64,000 bases of DNA from Acestrorhynchus altus (Eukaryota > Chordata > Actinopteri > Characiformes > Acestrorhynchidae): the NCBI GenBank assembly GCA_034509495.1, contig CM067508.1, positions 33,951,646-34,015,645 on the forward strand, written 5' to 3'. The position numbers and the translations under genes were made by a program. This document shows, in pieces, positions 36,180-47,900 of the stretch. The first letter of the stretch is position 1. Every line of letters starts with the position of its first letter. The notes below the pieces were generated by a model that was given only the letters and a program-made list of their open reading frames with translations, ran no database searches and was not told the DNA's origin.

Positions 36180-37485
36180 CAGACTACAGGGAAAAGCGGA
36201 CCGGACTGTGTTGGTTCACTAATCCCTGCCTGGACGAGACGGCCGATGAAAGACTCACCAGCAGATATTGGCATCTGGTTTTGTCCATTTTTCCACTTCA
36301 GGTCACTATAACAATAACGTTCACGAACAGTTCTGCTTATGTAACTGCGTCCTTCCAAAAATATCTGCAGACAAAAGCACAGAAATAAAGGGTCTGTAGT
36401 GAGGCCTTTGGATGTGTCCCTTTATTTGGCACTCCCCTAAAAGAGTGAGAGATGAAAAAGGGGTCAGATGTAGCTCATTATCTCAGTGCTGAAACATTAA
36501 ACCAGTTCATCAAGTTCTGCGGCAAAAGAGTCCTTAACAACACGTTGGCAGAGACCGAGGATGCAGTCGGTTACTCTACAGTCTGTGACTCAACACCAGA
36601 CAGATCAGATGGAACACAATGTGCTGATGGTGAAATGTGTGCATCAAAAGAAAGACAGTGGTTTGTGGGAACAGAGACATTTATTTGGTTTGAGATTCCC
36701 ACGTTTGATTCAGCCACAAACATTACGTGTGTCAAAATCCCTTCTTCGGACTGCCCCGTGAACAGGCCGCCCACGTCCAGCAGCCCAAAAATAAGATATT
36801 TGCTCATTATATCAAATAAAAAATGCATCTTTAATTCATCTGAAGAATAAAGTAAATGCAAAACACAAGCCAACGATAAAAACGAATCAGCTGAATGAAA
36901 GAATGAATAAACGCAGTCCAATACAGCGCTGATGTGCATTTTCAGCGGTGCAGTCATTAATGTAAACGACATCTGCTCAGCTCTCATTACGCAGAACACT
37001 AAACATGCTGTAATGCTTGTTTGTGATGTTACCAGGGTGACATGCTACCATCTTCTCTCTTCCGTGGGGGGGCCTTGCTGAATGGGTCTTATAAGTCAGA
37101 ACGGAACCAGTTCAGGGGTTCTCTCGGCCCATGAGTGGAAAACTGAGGCCTAGTGATGAAGGCCTGTTTATGGAGCAGGTTCCGACAGCACTGCTACCAC
37201 TAAGAGAACAACAGAAGTAAATAACGTCAGACCGAGCCGATCAGCAGCCACACGTTTCCCACTTACACAGAGCACTGAACACTGCAGGGTCCCCGCACGA
37301 CTGGGGTCCACCCTGCTCTGGGGGCTCCAGGGTGGGTCAGGAACGATAACGTGCTTTTAAACAGGTATGAGAATGAAGTTGTTTCGTTTTTGTGAAATGA
37401 CAGTTTGTGTGAAGAGAGAAAGTGTTAAGGTAGTGAATTTAATACCTGAAGCAGTGACTGCAGACAGGATCAGTTCAGAATTCAG
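36180..37485. other. No gene seen
   Basis: Open frames at 36,452-36,850 (plus) and 36,571-36,999 (minus) overlap each other and have no splice or homology support. No transposon was recognised. Confidence 0.35.
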
Positions 37486-37489
37486 AATT

Positions 37490-37516
37490 TTATATATATA
37501 TATATATATATATATT
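37490..37516. repeat. (TA)n microsatellite
   Basis: Short TA run. Confidence 0.93.
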
Positions 37517-38109
37517 AAGTACTTGAACATTATAAACAAAGTTTGCTGTGCGCTTACCTCACAGCATGAAGCTGAAATTCCACCTTAAAATCCCAATAGT
37601 TTCTGTAGCATTTAAGGTGGAACAGAGAGTTCCAGTTACAGACTAATCTCTGTGTTGTAACAGCAGCAGTTTAGAGTGTTAAATCAGCAGGTTCTGAATT
37701 AAATGTCAGAAATGTTATACTAAGTAGAACTTGTGTCAGAGAGCGAACCAAAAAAGTCCATTTGCAGACAGTCCATATGTTGGTGCATCTGTCAGAATGT
37801 TTAAAATAATCAGTATAATAAATATTTTTAATTGTAGTTATTTAAGGCAGAAATGCATTTAGGCTGATGGCCGATTTTATTTCAGTGTATCCGAATTATG
37901 AACATTACCCACAAATATGTTTCATTAAACTGTGATGTGATTGCAAAATGCCCAGACAGCAAGTAGAACACTGCTGGTGGACTGATGGAAGAGTTACATT
38001 GAGGTAATTGTATCATGTCTGCAGGTTATTCTGATCCTGAGACATGAAACCTAGAAAACGGCAGGTACCTGCCCTAACTGTGGATCTCCTACAGTACTGT
38101 TCTGCTTGT

Positions 38110-38255
38110 TTTAAGAGCTTTGCTGCTGGAACTCACCCAGCTTAGCTCAGCAAGGGCTCGTCACTCATTAGTTGGATCAGGTGTGCTGGGATTAGGTGAA
38201 CTTCTAACACCTCCAGGGCAGCGTTACTCTAGGACCAGTACTGAGAACTACTGAT
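38110..38255. mobile_element. Decayed palindromic MITE (22,585 family)
   Basis: Core words gggctcgtcactcattagtt, ggatcaggtgtgctggg. Right end ctctaggaccagtactgaga, actactg. The left end is nearly lost. Confidence 0.55.
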
Positions 38256-38889
38256 CTAGCCTATGTCTGTATATCGACATACCAACTGACAGAGCAAGGG
38301 CGTCCATTCACAACAAGGGATCACACTGGCTGCGTCTGAAATCATCTTTCATCGACGTCTTGAATTTTCACTCGTTTAAGGAGCACACACTGCTCCTGAT
38401 TGTTTCCATTTCTGAAAACTCTCATATCGGTTCCTTAGTTCAGACTGAGCTGATTCATGAGCTCCCTCGGGAAGATCCTGGAGGCCAAGATCAAGCTGGA
38501 CGGGCAGAAAGGACAGGAACAGGATCAGACTGTCTGGTCAGAAGCTCCTTGCACTTTGCCAGGCTGAAGAAGGAACCCGAGGGGAAGATGAGTAATCATC
38601 TAAAAATGTGAGTCAGCATTGTGAGGAAGGTTTCAGGAGTCTGTGAAAACATCCTTGCCAGTAAAATGTTTAACATCTTTAAGATTATTCCAGTAAAAAG
38701 GAATTCCGAGGATGTTTTAAATACAGGTCTTTATTTATATTCATGTGGAAAATACCCACCCAGCTCTACTAAAACTGATGGAATTTAAATAAAATTCTTC
38801 AGGGGTGCAGTTATAATATACCAGGGTGACGGGAAAAGTCACTGACCTGAGCCGTGTCCACCCCACCCCACAACTACTTCATTGTCCCA

Positions 38890-39460
38890 TCCTGCTGAAA
38901 AAACCTCAAGCTGGTCAGGCTGTTAAGATGGTTAACAGCTTCACCGACTCAGTATAAGCAGTATAAGTAGGTTTTGTTTAATTTTGAGTTTGTTGGTTTA
39001 GCTGGTCCACATGCATGATCAGTCTGACCAGGCTAGATGACCAATAAGACCGAGACAAACAATATGATGCAGGCTGACCACCATCAAGAAGCTAACCAAG
39101 CATGATCAATCTAACCAAGTTAGACAACCATGACCACCACAAACAAGCTGGTTGACCAGCCAGACCAGGGTGACCAAGATGTTTGGCCTCCATGACCAAA
39201 TTCAAATGCAACATAGGCTGGAAACTGGCAGGCTCGCTATTTAACCAGTACTTGACCAGTATAGTCTAAGTTTTTAACACACATTTGGGGTCCATTCAAA
39301 TTGAGCAGCCACTCCCATCCAGAGCAAAACTGTCATGAAAATCAGACGTCCTGTAGTAACGTTTCACTCTTTTCCAGGTAGAGCCCATGTGAACAGGGCT
39401 AAGGACCAGCTTAGACCATCTCAAACCATCTGCCAGCAAAAGCTGGTGTCGAGTTGGATT
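38890..39460. repeat. Degenerate CCAG/GACCA-rich dispersed repeat
   Basis: Many imperfect repeats of gaccagc/ctggtc and aaccaagctgg type words occur here (ccaggctagatgaccaat, acaagctggttgaccagcc, agaccatctcaaaccatctg). They resemble the 'gaccagctaaaaccag' repeats of teleosts. No coding content. Confidence 0.5.
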
Positions 39461-39539
39461 TATCAGCAGGGAGCTGTTTGTACATTTTCCCCGTCTGCTG
39501 CCATCCAGTCTGATTTTAACAAATACAAATGACGTGACG

Positions 39540-40105
39540 TGTAAGGTTTTTTCCTCTTTATTACTTACTTATTACGGACTTTAATGTCTGGATGAGATGG
39601 TAGGATATGTTCAGTTTATTTGCTTCACTGAGAACTTTAAAGCTTCATTTTGTAAACAAATGGAATCAACTTTGAAAGCTACAACCTACATCATAGAAGG
39701 CCTGAGTCATAAAACATCAGACTTGCTGATAAGAAGAACTTCATCAACCACACCTTAACCCGAATGACTCTGACTGCTCCAAAAGGTTGAAGAGTGAGAG
39801 TCATCATGATTTAAAGAGCAACAGCAGTAAAATTACCAGGAACAAAAATGAAAGAATTTGTTTTTCACAAAGTTTGCTGCCTCAGTTGTTATGGTGTTAA
39901 TTTGTATGAACTCTAGATTGATTAATTGAATTGCAATTAATTGTAATGCCATTCCCTGCCATGAAATTGACCTTCTCACAAAAATGACTGCATTCCAGCC
40001 CTACCAAATGACCTGCTGACATCGTTTCAGTGATGAGCTCATTACTCGAGAAAAGGTTAATGAAGCATCCTTAGACCATTCACGTGTGGGGTTTAGTCAA
40101 CTGAA
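39540..40105. other. No gene seen
   Basis: AT-rich intergenic DNA without supported exons. Confidence 0.35.
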
Positions 40106-40109
40106 TATT

Positions 40110-40300
40110 GTGCCTAACAGCCGCCATATATAAGGAATGGTATCTAAACATCCTCCAAAAGCAACTTCTCCCAACGATCCAGGAGCAATCTGAAGCTGAA
40201 CAATGGTTTCTCCAGCTTGATGGAGCACCATGTCACAAAGTGATAACCAAGTGGCTTGGTGAAACATGGCCACTGCAGGTCAAATGAAATCATATGTGTC
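40110..40300 (+). mobile_element. Tc1-like transposon internal relic
   Basis: One frame reads QLLPTIQEQSEAEQWFLQLD followed by GAPCHKVITKWLGETWPLQV. This recalls the Tc1-family block FQHDGAPCHKAK...WPGNSPDLNP that carries the second catalytic Asp, here truncated before NSPDLNP. It is a separate family from the next element. Confidence 0.75.
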
Positions 40301-40494
40301 ATGCAACAATTTGACTGATGGAAAAGGAAAATTTGCACTGTTCTCCGTGAAATCTTCAATAGATCATGATGTTGGATCATCGATTTCTTGAGAACTCAGG
40401 TAAAAATTCCTGTTATATCTCAGAACAATAAAATTTCAGCATTCCTTTTTTAACTGCAGCCCTAGTTAACTTAACGTGATGCATTCTACAGCTA

Positions 40495-41490
40495 TGGTAG
40501 CCATTCTAGAGGAGGGCTGAAGCAGGAGCATTGTACCAGAAGTTTCCAGTGAGCACAGTGGCCTCAATCATCTATAAATGGAAGTTTGGAACCACCAGGA
40601 CTCTTCATAAAGCGGGCCGCCCGGCCAAACTGAATGACCGTGATAGGAGGGCCTTAGTCAGGGAGGTGATCGACAACCTCCAACATTGCTCTGTGAAGAG
40701 AGGAGAACCTTACAGAAGAACAACCATTTCTGCAGCACTCCACCAGTCAGGCCTGTAGAGTGTAGAGTGGCCAGATGGAAGTCACTTCTCAGTAAAAGGC
40801 ACAACAGCCCGTCTGCAGGACTCTCAGACCACGAGAAACATGTCTATGTGTGGAGGAAACCAGGCACTGCTGATCACCTAACCAATACCATTGCTACAGT
40901 GACGCGTGGTGGTGGCAGCATCATGTTGTGGGGACATTTGTTCTGCAGCAGGAACTGGATATTGGTCACAGTTGAGGGGAAAGATGACTGCAACTATAGA
41001 GACTTATGATAATCTGCTCCAGAGCACTCTGGACCTCAACTGGGATGAAGGTTTATCTTCCAACAGGACAATGACCCTCAGCACATAACCAATATAACAA
41101 AGGAGTGGCTTTGGGACAACTCTCTGAATGTCCTCGAGTGTCCCAGCCAGAGCCCAGACTTGAACCCGATTGAACGTCTCTGGAGATATGTAAAAGTTGC
41201 TGTGCACCGATGCTCCCCATCCAATCTGATGGAATTGAGAGGTTCTGCAAAGAAGAATGGGAGAAACTTCCCAAAAGCCTGTAGCATCAAAATAAAAAAA
41301 AAACGGTCCTTTTATTTATTTTTTAAATACATTTGCAAAGATTTCAAGCAAACTTTCTCATTTTGTCATCGTGAGGTACTGCGTGTAGAAATATGAGGGG
41401 AAAGATGAATAGAATCCATTGTGAAATAAGGCTGTAACAAAATGGAAAATGTGAATCTGTGTGAATACTTTCCTGATGCACTGTAAACAC
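40495..41490 (+). mobile_element. Tc1-like transposon, nearly complete decayed copy
   Basis: A recognisable transposase is spread over three frames: the helix-turn-helix with GRPAKLNDRDRRALVREV, a block from gcgtggtggtggcagcatc (GGGSIMLWG), FQQDNDPQHI-like DNA near 41,060, and SPDLNPIERLWRYVKVAV at 41,140-41,195. The 3' end at 41,340-41,485 matches the terminal repeat of the copy in FAN1 (47.3-48.3 kb). Frameshifts and a missing 5' terminus make it dead. Confidence 0.88.
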
Positions 41491-42039
41491 CATGTTGAGG
41501 TTTAGTGGGCAGTATTATATGCAGCCCACACATCAGTTCAAACACTCACAGTCGTCTCCCAAACCTACTATAAAACCTTCCCTGGACAGTAGACTCCAAC
41601 AACGTTGGAGCAGGACAAACTCTTTAATCATCTTCATTATCGGTGTCCCGATATTTCCTGTCCATATAACACTTAATCAGCTGATATGATGAGTGCTGAG
41701 TAGAGTTTGCATATATGCAGAAATGCTGTTGGGCTCCGTAAAATGGATTCACTCATGATTATGTCACAGAGAAAGGAGGCTGTGCTTAAAGGCCACTGGT
41801 GATGCACTTTAACAGATTTAAAATCAGCTCCAGTTGAACATTTACACAGTCCAGTCACTTAAAACTGAAATTTGATTGAACTTACCTTTGAACATTAATA
41901 GTGTTTACTCTGTTCACATAACATTCCAGCGTGGGTGGTGGTGGTGGTTGTTCTGCTTCTTTAATTAAAATGTTGCAGTGGAGTGTTGTTCATTAATGTG
42001 CAGAAGCTCAGTGAACATGGTGACCAATTTAGAAACCAA

Positions 42040-42620
42040 GCAGAAAACTCCTCTGATCACACAGGAGCTCTTTGTAGTTCATCTGTGTCTCTGCAGACTT
42101 TATTCTCCTCCTTTCACCCTGATCTTCAATGATCAGGACCCCACAGGACCACCACAGAGCAGCTGTTATGTGGGTGGTGGGTCATTCTCAGCACTGCAGT
42201 CACACTGACATGGTGGTGGTTAGTAAGAGTGTCCACTCACTGCCCAGTCTATTAGACGCACCACCTCGTAGATGTAAAGTCAGTCTTTCATGTAGTCGCT
42301 CATCAGTGCTTACTGGACGCCGATGGTTGGTGGACTGTTCTCGGTCCAGCAGTGACACTGAGGGGTTTAAAAACTCCAGCAGCACTGCTGTGTCTGATCC
42401 ACTCGTACCAGCAACACACACTAACACACCACCACGTCAGTGTGACTGCAGTGCTGAGAATGACCCACCCGGGGGTCACAGGGTGAAAAGAGGCTAACAA
42501 AATATGCCTCATATTATTCATATATTATGTATTTATAGAAATAAGCTCCTCGTACCATACAGGAGCACTAAAATGGACAGTGAATGCAGGAACAAGGAGG
42601 TCCTAATGTTATGGTAATAG
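42040..42620. mobile_element. Fold-back MITE, both arms
   Basis: Left arm: ctgatcacacaggagctctt, gatcaggaccccacaggacc, ggtggtgggtcattctcag. Loop: ggttggtggactgttctcgg. Right arm: gatccactcgtaccagcaac, cagtgctgagaatgaccc. It ends with tcctaatgttatgg. It lies about 0.5 kb downstream of the FAN1 stop codon. Confidence 0.85.
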
Positions 42621-43123
42621 TCCATGGATCCAGATGAACACCACTACACAACTCTGAGTGGCTTCAACATGTATGGAGAAAATTATAATTATAACAATAA
42701 TTAAATCTACCACCAGAGTTGGGACGGTGAGAACATGTGTCCTTGGATTCCCAGGAAGCAAAAGTGCATTTCTGAATTGCAGTTCACACGACTGGATGGT
42801 TGAACTGCCAGATCTGTTACACCTCCAGTCACCGACACTGGGGAGAAGCACCACCATCCTCTCAGAGAGAGAGAGGGTGTATTATTTTAAACTACCATTA
42901 TTTGAGCATTTCTGCACAAAAGAAGACACAATGAAAACAGCTTAATCAGTGTCTCGCTACAGTATGTACCAGTGTAGTGCCTGGTGAAGTGCCCAGAACA
43001 AGCAGAACCATGCTGAGTTACAGTAGGAAACTGTCACCTTGGTGTCCTTTAAAGAGTACCAGTCTCCACAGAAATGGTGTGTGAAATGTACTGCGTCCTG
43101 GGTTCCCGGAGCACTTTTCCACT

Positions 43124-43261
43124 TTAATCCGGCTGTGCTCCTCGAGCTCCAACGGCGGTGACGTGACACACCTCCACATCAGCCCCCAGACTCTGCAGCT
43201 CCTCCAGCCAAAGCTGCTGTTTCTGGGACAGACGGTCGTTGGGACCCTTCACCTCCACCAA
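43124..43261 (-). CDS. fan1: FAN1 last coding exon (residues 956-1000 and stop)
   Basis: Encodes LVEVKGPNDRLSQKQQLWLE and GADVEVCHVTAVGARGAQPD, then TAA (43,124-43,126). E958 and K960 complete the PD-(D/E)XK site. Acceptor ttgtgtag. An ATTAAA overlaps the stop, but a usual AATAAA polyadenylation signal is not obvious close downstream. Confidence 0.97.
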   Translation of the reverse strand: MVEVKGPNDRLSQKQQLWLEELQSLGADVEVCHVTAVGARGAQPD

Positions 43262-44834
43262 CTACACAAACAGATACACCATAAATCAGTGTGAGGAAAG
43301 ACAATATTCACAAACTGCTCATTACTGTTGAGACGGCAGCTCAGGGGTCCGTAGCCTTAGGCCTGGAGCACCCCCTGCCCTACACGTCAACACTTTCCCT
43401 GCTCTAAATCAGCCACTTCGACTCAAGGGCTCGTAACAATAAACATTAGAGGGGAGGCACAGCCGGAGGGGGAAAGCGGTATGGTTAAATAGGCTTTAAT
43501 CAACACTCTTGTTGTCTCGATAATAAATATGTAAATGTGAATAAATATGATCTTTGGATCAGTTTATTAATTTATTAATAACATCACGTGAAATGTAGGC
43601 CATCATTAGTCGACTCTCGTTTGTTTGATGATGGCCCACCAGCCCGGGCTGACGCAATGATGACCTTAATCTCCCCTGGCACACCTTCAGAGGCTTAGCT
43701 TTGCTCCCCTGCCACGCTGTCAGAGACAGACATCAGGGTCCCCCCTGCCACCCCTTTCACACTGGCTACCCACCTTCCAGCTACTGGACTTGGTCATAGT
43801 TAGATGGTGAACTGGAAACCAGTCCATCTTTCGTGTACACCTGAGCATTGCAGCAGTTTTATTACGTGGAGGTCCAGTGTCCCCCTAATTTATTTTGACC
43901 AGAGAAGGATGGGTCCCTCCTCGTTAACCTGCATGGACTTTCACGTTAACACTGAGCTTGTATCTTACACTCGTTCATTCTCTCACAATCGCTCTTACTC
44001 GTGACCTACTCTCACTTTAGCTGTCCACTACCCAAATGGGTCTCAAACATTTGACCGGTAGTGGACATACGTTATGCAGCCGCCTCAATATTTTAGTCCT
44101 TCTGTCCAATTTTTTTGTTCTTTATTTTTCTGTCATCTTGTCCAGGAATCACATGGATTTGCACTAAACACCAACATCACTAATTTTCTCTCCCATTTTG
44201 TGTGCTCCGTGCAATCAAATCACATCTCCATTTCAGTATTGCAGAATCCAGTGAGCTTTATAAAATCAAATGGAATTAAAACGAATCATCAACGCAAAGA
44301 ATATGCATCTATAAATTTTAGTAATGGAGTTATCAGAGTTCCCTGAGGAATTTTTTTTAGCTCGGTCTGGGAATTGCTGCCTTGGAAGGCTTGGCAGAGC
44401 TGGTTTCGGTAGGATCCATTCTGGAAACATAATCTTCATAGATTTCTGGAAAAGGACTGGATCCTGTTGGGATATTAAAGGCTTTTCTTCAATCTTTACT
44501 TTGATTTTACTGCATTGCTCCTCTCTACTGTGAAGAGAACCGTTTTCTCTTGCTTTCTGCCCCTGGTTACACGCGTCTCTGAAATTCCTGAACCAGCAAA
44601 CATATCCACACCTTTTTTTGACCCTCACCTTATAGTTCTTGGCTGAGGCGTTCCACACAACCAGGTCTGGAAGCCCACCTCTGCTGTGTCTGTAGTCCTT
44701 AGCCATTCTAAGGACCACTCCACTTAAAAAGTCACCTCCCAGACATGCTACCAAGCTCTGGAAGATATAGAACCATTACATATAATAAGCACTTAGGAAT
44801 ATGAATATGTGTATATGTTTTTTATGTTGTTGTT

Positions 44835-44909
<75 letters not shown>

Positions 44910-47900
44910 AAATAGTCTATTTATGGTCCTGCCCTTCAAGAAAAAGAAGCAATCAGCTTGTTGGCTACTGATACTTTTTTATCTGATGCTTTGAAGCCGT
45001 CAAAAAGGCAGCTACTATGAGACGAGCTGTAAACCAGCAGCTCTGTCACAAACCATCAAACACCAACAACTTATTCTCCACTTCTCAAGTTCTTCCCACT
45101 GTCCAGCACACACTACGTTCACTCTAGTGCAGTAAGTTAATAAGCCCCTTTAAGAGTTCAGACTCCAAACATTAAAACATGTTTTAAAGTGACTGCAGTA
45201 ATGATATTTAACTACTTTAGATTTGCACATAAACACATTGCATTGTGGTTAAATGTGTGTGTTAGTAGCGCAATAATCCACTGTTAAAACATCAAACATA
45301 GACTGTCTTCTATCTGGTTTCTGTTTTAAAGTCAATTCAGTCAGTTAGTTCTTAAAGTTATTTTTAAATACACTGTGAAACCATCACGTTGAAATAGGTT
45401 GTTCTGTGTAGTGTTTACGTTATTCAATCATTTCATGCAAAATAATTCGTATCTTTGAGCCAAGCCAACCTGGTCAACAGTAAACGTTAAATTTCCAAAA
45501 TTTAAGGTGGAGCAGAATTTACATCCAGGACAGTCCAAATGTGCAAATAAAAGGACGCTTTATCAAAGCGATTAGTAGAAGTTTATTAAATGAAAAGGTT
45601 GAGGATCATAATGAAAGGCTTTGTTGTACTTTTGCGTTTATAATCTCATCTGTATTTACTGATTATTCAATAACAGTTTGTAACGCCTGAGATTCTCCTG
45701 AACAGTGAAACAACAGATATTATTCTCAGACTAAATCTGAAAAGTTGAGAACTTAGACGTAATTAAGTTTAGATGAAATCGTTTTGGTCAGTTTCTAGGA
45801 GAGATAGTGTAACAGAGAGCGAAGTAGTAACGGCCATTAAAATGTCAAAATAGTCCTTTTGTAATTAAGACACTAAAATTTTATCTTTCCCTTTCATCTT
45901 GTTGCACATCATGTTGTTCAGTATAAAACCTGTTGAAATGATTTTTGGCCTTCAAATCCTTCATCATATACATGAGGGAATTCAGCAGTTTAATATTCTA
46001 TGTTCCCTTTCTTCCCCGTCTGTTCCTGCTCTCTTCATTGTCCATCAAACGAGTGCTCATCAGTGAGGGAAACTGCAGTTCGCAGCTCTTGGTCCATGAA
46101 CAGACAAGATGCTCCTACACAACGTTAAACACTTGCCAGCCTTTCACCTCTCTACAGTGTGCTGCTCCTGAATAAGAACAAAATGAGCAGGTCTGCTGCG
46201 CCCTTCATTTGTTTGGTCTGGAATTGCGATAACAGAGCTCTGATTGATCAGCCTGATTTTAACGCATCCAACATCGCATAAAAAAAACCAAGAAAGTGAC
46301 GCAGTACGTCAGTTTCGGACTCATTAATGCGAAAGACGACATTACTACGCATTTGTGTTCATTTTCAAACCCTGACGTGTGTGAAAACTGGGACTACTGT
46401 GACATTTCGGGCCATACGACCCAGCCTCCCCCTCAAAGTCACCTGAGCTTGCTGAAGAGATGAAAACCGTTCCCAATTGACTAGTGCACAAACTCTTCCC
46501 TCCTGGGAGTTCCACACTTCAGCCACCAGCTCTTGCAGCGTTTCTGCGGATGCACTGCACAACAGCTCTGCCCGAGTCTCAATAGCCTCCCGCCGGTTCC
46601 CATAGAAGGAGTCCGTGTGCAAGTCCAGAGGACACGTCTGGGAAATTGAACAAAATGACCGTCTGATTTGCTGAATATATTTGTTTCAGTAAACGGAACT
46701 AAAGCACACTGTTTTTCCTACCTGATAGGGGGTTCGGAAGACATCAGGAACCCCTTCCATGAAGATGACGTCCCACATTAGAAGACCAAACAAGGTGGAG
46801 AACGTAGAGCCTTCACCATGAATGCCTGCAAGAGATGGATTCATCAGCATTCCATTTTACATACTAAACCCTGAAGAGCAAATTACACTTGTGTGTGTGT
46901 CTGCAGGCAAGTTCGAGGTCACCCCCATTCATGCTCTCAGGTACACATTGAGGGGGTATAATACAGAGCTCTGGCATGAAGACTTGGTGTGTGACAAAGG
47001 ATTTCTTGGTGTCAAATTTTCCCATATCACCATTCAGCCCTGCTATGAAATAATTCCGGTTGAATTAATCAGTCCCGGTCCGTCTGTGCAGCTTGTTTCA
47101 TAAACGTCTGCATTTTGATTAACATGTTACATATAAATTAAGGTCATTTGTTTTGTTTCCCCGATTCTGAAATTCAACAGAGGAACGAGATTTTTTCAGT
47201 CATTATTTCGTACATAGATAAACACATTTCCCAAAACGGTTTACGTGTAAAGTCTTTGTTTGCTCAGTTACTGGTTGGGCGTTTTTCAGGTCTTGTCTGA
47301 CTCCAACTCTGGGAATTTATGGAAAACGTGAGAAATGAGAAATGCAGTGAGACAGGTTGGAGATGTACTTTATTCCAAAATGGATTCAATTCATTTATTC
47401 CCTCAAAATTCTCAACACAAAACCCCACGAATAGAGAAATGTTTGAAATCTTTGCAAATTTATTAAAAATAAAACAAGAATAAGTATATAAGGATTCACT
47501 CTGAATATGTTAAGAGTCCTCAGTCAGACAGTCCTCAGTCTGGAGTTTATCAAAAAGCACCTAAAGGACTCTCAGAGCATGAGAAACAAAAAAGATTGAA
47601 CTTTTTGGACTGAATGACAAACATCCTGTCTAGAGGAAACCACGGCTCATCATCGAGCCAATACCATTCCTACAGTGAAGCATGGTGGTGGCAGCATCAT
47701 TCTGTGGGGATGTTTTTCTGGAAAAGGAACTGGGAGAGCAGTCAAGGTCCAGGAAAAGAGGACTGCAGCTGTACAGAGACACCCTTGACGATAACCTGAG
47801 GACTCTGGACCTCAGACTGGGATGAAGGTTTATCTTCCAACAATAACAATAACAAAGGAGTGTCTTCAGGACAACTGTGAATGTCCTTGAGTTGTCCAGC

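Noticed and set aside
36452..36999. Overlapping 132- and 142-codon frames on opposite strands
   Set aside because: Composition is not clearly protein-like, there are no splice signals, and neither resembles a known family by eye.
40531..41396. Plus-strand frames as a host gene
   Set aside because: They are fragments of a decayed Tc1 transposase (GRPAKLN, SPDLNPIERLW).
44266..44754. 162-codon minus-strand frame as a separate gene
   Set aside because: It is the FAN1 exon 44,629-44,757 read through its donor into the intron.
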